In this document: positions 57,633 through 64,000 of the stretch, piece after piece
Position numbering within the stretch: position 1 is the stretch's first letter
Layout of the letters: every line of letters begins with the position of its first letter
Source: Kappaphycus alvarezii
Lineage: Eukaryota; Rhodophyta; Florideophyceae; Gigartinales; Solieriaceae
NCBI GenBank assembly: GCA_002205965.3
Contig: NADL03000771.1
Coordinates: 496,001-560,000 of the forward strand
Length of the DNA stretch: 64,000 nucleotides
Direction: 5' to 3'
Translations under genes and position numbers: made by a program
Notes under the pieces: model-generated
The model's input: the letters and a program-made list of their open reading frames with translations, nothing else
What the model was told of the DNA's origin: nothing
Database searches by the model: none

Positions 57633-58551
57633 TTACGGTCTATAGAAGGACTCGTCCACCACCAATACATACCCATCCACAACATCACCAGCATGGTGAA
57701 GTATAGACCCTGCACAGACAAATCCTTGGCTATCCCGTGTTCGTAATAACCTCCCCCGCGCGCCCAGTTGACGCCTGCCCATAGACGCCGTCAGGGTTGA
57801 ATATAATAGGGGCAGCTTCCGTATAAGATATGGGCTGGCCATCACCGATTGATGACGTGCGAGAGGGTTTTTGTAGATGCGGAGGGCTCACTGCAGACTT
57901 GTTAGTATTGGGTACTGGAACGAGTGGGGAGCACAAGAGAAAAGGAGAGAAGAGCCACAAAAATTCCACCGAAAATACCCTGCGGTTCAGGGCTCTCACG
58001 GCTTGAAATACAGGCTCCTTCGTCTGCTATTAAGAACCTCGCAGAAGGATGCGACGGCGACAAGCTGCACCGCGGACGGGTGATCTTGACAAAAACCGCT
58101 GAAAAGCAACGCCCTCCTTGCGCGCCATCCCCGGTTCGTCCAACGTGCTCCGAGGGTGACAGGTGGCGGTACTGTGGACAAGGGTATCAACGAGATCGGG
58201 GCAGCGAGAGCGCAGCGGTCGGGGCGTATCGATTTGCACGGGGAACTCGCTACACTGGTGGAAGTGGCGTGCCGCACCCGACGATATGTCGCACGGGGCG
58301 GACGCCGTGCTTGCGAAGTTTTGACGAAGCTCTGCAGGTGCTGGGTTGAGTGATGAGACGAGGAAGTGGGGAGAACGAAAGGGCGGGAAAATAGGGTTTC
58401 TTTTCTGCGAGTGGTCCGAAGGTTGGGAGTTCCATGAACCTGCATTCAAACCATGTTTCGGGATCTGCAGTACGAATAACGGAGCATCCCTACCAAAGAA
58501 AGAAGCTGGTGGCGCAGTCAACAGGCAGGCGCCGTTTAAAGTGACCATCAA
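57633..58551 (-). CDS. Putative plastid-targeted or membrane protein of unknown function, frameshifted
   Basis: Not recognised. The minus strand begins with a Met-led, hydrophobic then Arg/Ser-rich region (MVTLNGACLLTAPPASFFGR, 58551). Further on come SVEFLWLFSPFLLCSPLVPV (57973, hydrophobic, following RALNRR as in twin-arginine-like leaders), GDGQPISYTEAAPIIFNPDG and VYGQASTGRAGEVITNTG. In the next frame follow KDLSVQGLYFTMLVMLW and MGMYWWWTSPSIDRKT, a likely transmembrane helix, running into the family A trailer boundary near 57625. A leader, short lumenal-like part and one C-terminal helix resemble the layout of small thylakoid proteins, but I cannot name it. The gene's end may have been removed by the neighbouring retrotransposon. 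Confidence 0.35.
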
Positions 58552-59000
58552 TACGGCGTGTCGTTAAGGGGAAACGGCCTTCACCCAGATGGTCGTGGAA
58601 AACGCAATTGGAGTGCCATCTCCGCCTTCACCATTCCTGGGCAATTACGATAAAATGACTTATTAGTACAGTACCACTGTACAGTTGTGCTGTATCTACT
58701 GCGGAGGACTGTGCTGTTACGGTGCGCTGATTTCATACGATGACCAATGCGCACTTACAGTACAGTAAATGGAACTCTTGATCCGCTTGTCAAGAACTGC
58801 CACAAAGTTTTGCACAAAAATGTGGCGTACCTATGGTCCTCAATGAGTTCGGAAGGCAGGCAACCTACTGTTAACCAGGGTCCGCTTGCTTTCCGATTGA
58901 CCTGCCATCGCCGAGTCAAAGAAAATGCGGCCTTCGCGCTGGGACGTTAGACACGTAAATTCCCAGCCTACGCCCCAACAAACTCTGGAGACAACTCACC
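58552..59000. promoter_or_regulatory. Putative PRP16 upstream region with GTAC repeats
   Basis: Contains AGTACAGTACCACTGTACAG (58666-58685) and TTACAGTACAGTAAATGG (58755-58772), the same motif found near other host genes. No TATA-like element could be assigned. Confidence 0.35.
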
Positions 59001-59004
59001 GTCT

Positions 59005-62040
<3,036 letters not shown>

Positions 62041-62211
62041 ACAAATGTTCACGGCGATGTCGTGCAGCCAATGCGAAAATGAATATCAACTCTGTGCGAT
62101 AGGGTAAAGTGCACAGATAACAAAGATTGTGGCGTACTGAAAGACGAATCAATTTACGATGCACTCCGAGTTTGGTTCCAGTTTGGATTCAATTGTACAA
62201 AGGTACAGGTA

Positions 62212-62929
62212 TCAGCTAAATGCAGAGTCCTTTCCCGGGTCGAAATCCTTGCTCAAGTCAATGCCGGTATTTGCCATGTGAGTATTTGTTAATTTGATTC
62301 TTCTTGCGCGTCGCTTGGAATCCTTACGACTGCTTGGTCGCTTTCGTGATACCGGTTGAGCAATTTTTACACCAGTCGCGTCGTTGGTGTCCTTAAGGCC
62401 CTCTGCAACCAGGTAACGATGCACCTCAATGGCATCCGGAACGGTCACCTTCTTGTACTTTTCTTTAACCTCATCACTGATGTCTAAGTCCAGTCGAGGA
62501 TCCCTAGGAAAAAGGAGGAGCCTGGCGCCGCTCTTTATCTCGTAAACGGCACCGCGTTTCTTCAGTTTCGCGATGTCTTGCTTTACACCCTTGTACGAGT
62601 CGAGCAAATCTTTTCATTCACGCCATCAGTGCTCCTACTCATTAGAGATAGCAAATGACTAAAATCTCGAAGTTGATACTTGGACGCCCATCGCCATTTA
62701 CCGTCCTTTTCTCGAATTACCTTGCTTGCATCGCCAGTCAAAGAGTATAACACTTCGGGTTACCGTCAATATCTACGCCAGTCTGTTTGAGAATTTCGGC
62801 AGAACTGAACGGCAGCAACTCTGCACGAAGGAAATTGTGAATACGACTGAGTTGCAGCCCAATGGGCAAATCTGCAGCCATGTCAGGGGGCTCGCTGGCA
62901 GTCCAGAAGAAATAGATGCGCAGCAGCAA
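62212..62929 (-). CDS. GTF2E2: Transcription initiation factor IIE subunit beta (TFIIE-beta), two frameshifts
   Basis: General transcription factor subunit that, with TFIIE-alpha, recruits and regulates TFIIH at RNA polymerase II promoters. The first winged helix contains LPIGLQLSRIHNFLRAELLP and FSSAEILKQTGVDI (62880-62770), with the final strand KDGKWRWASKYQLRDF. The second contains DSYKGVKQDIAKLKKRGAVY, then ARLLLFPRDPRLDLDISDEV. The basic tail includes AQPVSRKRPSSRKDSKRRAR and NTHMANTGIDLSKDF, paralleling human [20 protein letters not shown]. Frames change near 62748 and 62610, each explained by one missing base. It converges on PRP16 with about 170 bases between stop codons. The start may be 62929 or the internal Met at MAADLPIG (62881). 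Confidence 0.82.
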
Positions 62930-62930
62930 A

Positions 62931-63135
62931 AAATCAGGTTGCGAATCCTCTCGCTCTTAGCGAACTGTTGATTAGACTGTTCACATAGGTTGCAGCGTCT
63001 TAGAGATGACGCTACCACCGCTGCGTCTAGATGCGTCTGCACGCAGCTGAGCGCAGCGAGTTACTATTGGCATATTGTTAAAATCATTGAAGTATCAAAT
63101 GCTGTACCGTGCTGTAAGACTGTAATGTATCTGTA
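62931..63135. other. Upstream region of TFIIE-beta, no recognised feature
   Basis: Short spacer between the gene start and the 3' end of the family C retrotransposon. Nothing specific was seen. Confidence 0.3.
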
Positions 63136-64000
63136 TTTTTAGTCATTAATTTTTAGTCATTAATTTTCTTCAATACTTGAAAAGGGCCACTAAAGTAGAC
63201 TAGCTTTGGAGCGGGAGGCAAACTTCTGCATGTTGCGGTGTACTACCAATCGCTGAAGCTGCACACGTGGACCAAATGGCCATAGCTGAGCTTTGGATAA
63301 AGCCGAGAGGATACCTTCGCCTTAAAGCTTCCGATACGGGCCGCGATGGCGGCCGCATACTCGTCGACCACCTTGGATGTGGTCTCCGATGGGCATCCCA
63401 GGGAATCAAAGGCTAGCGGGACAAACTGCCAGCCGAGAAGCGGGCGTCCGGTGAAGCATGGCCAGGAATGGCGGCGATTTTGGTCGCAAAGTCCCTCAGT
63501 TTCCGTCGTTCTGCCGCATTGGCGGCGGCGCGCGCTTCCCGGGCTCCCTTGGATAGGAAGCACTGTTGGAAAGGTGAGGAGAATGTGATGTCATACGCAA
63601 CCGGGAGAGAGGGCGTAGGGTTTGCCGGAGTAGTCGGATGGACGAGTATGTCAGCAGGTCGGGCGTCCAGTCCGGAAAGTAAATACGGGACTGCATAGTG
63701 GACGCGGGCTCCAGCGGCTTTGAACAGGTCTTTGCCGAGCACTTTGGCCACAGCTTCGTGGCGGCTCTTCCAGCCGAGACCTTTGTTACAGAAGTCTGTG
63801 GCATGGTCGCCGAGGTGGTCCATGGGCGCCTTGCATTCCGCGCAAAGGAGCGGGACCGATTCGTCGAAGACGGGGACTCCTAAGTGGCGCGGCAGCATCA
63901 CTGACCATATATCATCATATATGTGGGTGACCACAGACGGATGGGCAGAGAGGAATGCCGCAGCAGGTTTATGTAAAAAAGCGCTACGGCGGATGCGTTG
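63136..64000 (-). mobile_element. Family C non-LTR retrotransposon, zinc finger, endonuclease and 3' end
   Basis: The best preserved C-terminal part of these elements: IWSVMLPRHLGVPVFDESVP (63900), an intact Cys/His finger CAECKAPMDHLGDHATDFC (63845-63790), KSRHEAVAKVLGKDLFKAAG, then RPADILVHPTTPANPTPSLP and VAYDITFSSPFQQCFLSKGA (63650-63570), the PD...D nuclease motif of R2-like restriction-type endonucleases. After a frame change near 63440 the frame continues LAFDSLGCPSETTSKVVDEY to about 63243. The untranslated end contains TTTAGTGGCCC and two copies of ATTAATGACTAAAA (63140-63170, read on the minus strand). The rest lies outside the window. Confidence 0.8.

Overview
This is nuclear DNA from a eukaryotic alga, most likely a red alga. 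The main clue is a plastid cytochrome b6f assembly factor of the CCB2/CCB4 family with a leader-like N-terminus. It sits among compact, apparently intronless housekeeping genes (SF3A1, PRP16/DHX38, TFIIE-beta, a plant-type NAD kinase) in a background packed with retroelements. No prokaryotic operon structure, CRISPR array, rRNA gene or complete tRNA was seen. The species is an inference.

Layout. 0-6 kb: fragments of three related non-LTR retrotransposon families (called A, B and C here) in both orientations, plus the CCB2/CCB4 gene on the minus strand. 6-17.6 kb: AT-rich ground with a 226-bp MITE, a decayed Ty3/gypsy chromovirus (minus), an unrecognised spliced gene (copy 1) and a Harbinger-like transposase relic. 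17.7-19 kb: a frameshifted unknown gene. 20.6-31 kb: two Copia fragments, a second DDE transposase relic, copy 2 of the unrecognised spliced gene, and a Tc1/mariner transposase. 31.6-36 kb: a family A fragment, then sequence in which I recognise nothing. 36-41.2 kb: a gene island on the minus strand, with a thioredoxin-NAD kinase fusion and SF3A1 separated by a segment rich in GTAC-type repeats. 41.5-49.9 kb: a family A element, family B tails, a piggyBac fragment interrupted by another element, and a possible pogo/Tigger fragment. 49.9-54.9 kb: a Copia element with both LTRs. 55.7-57.6 kb: another family A element. 57.6-63 kb: a putative membrane protein gene, then convergent PRP16 and TFIIE-beta genes. 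63.1-64 kb: a family C element on the minus strand.

A recurring property is that nearly every conserved host gene is broken by single-base indels, mostly one missing base in a short G or C run. Amino-acid motifs on both sides of each break are intact. This looks more like residual sequencing error than gene death, so host genes are given as single features spanning their frameshifts. The most novel-looking item is the pair of unrecognised paralogous genes at 13.3-14.1 kb and 26.1-27.0 kb, which share motifs, spacing and a phase-1 intron.
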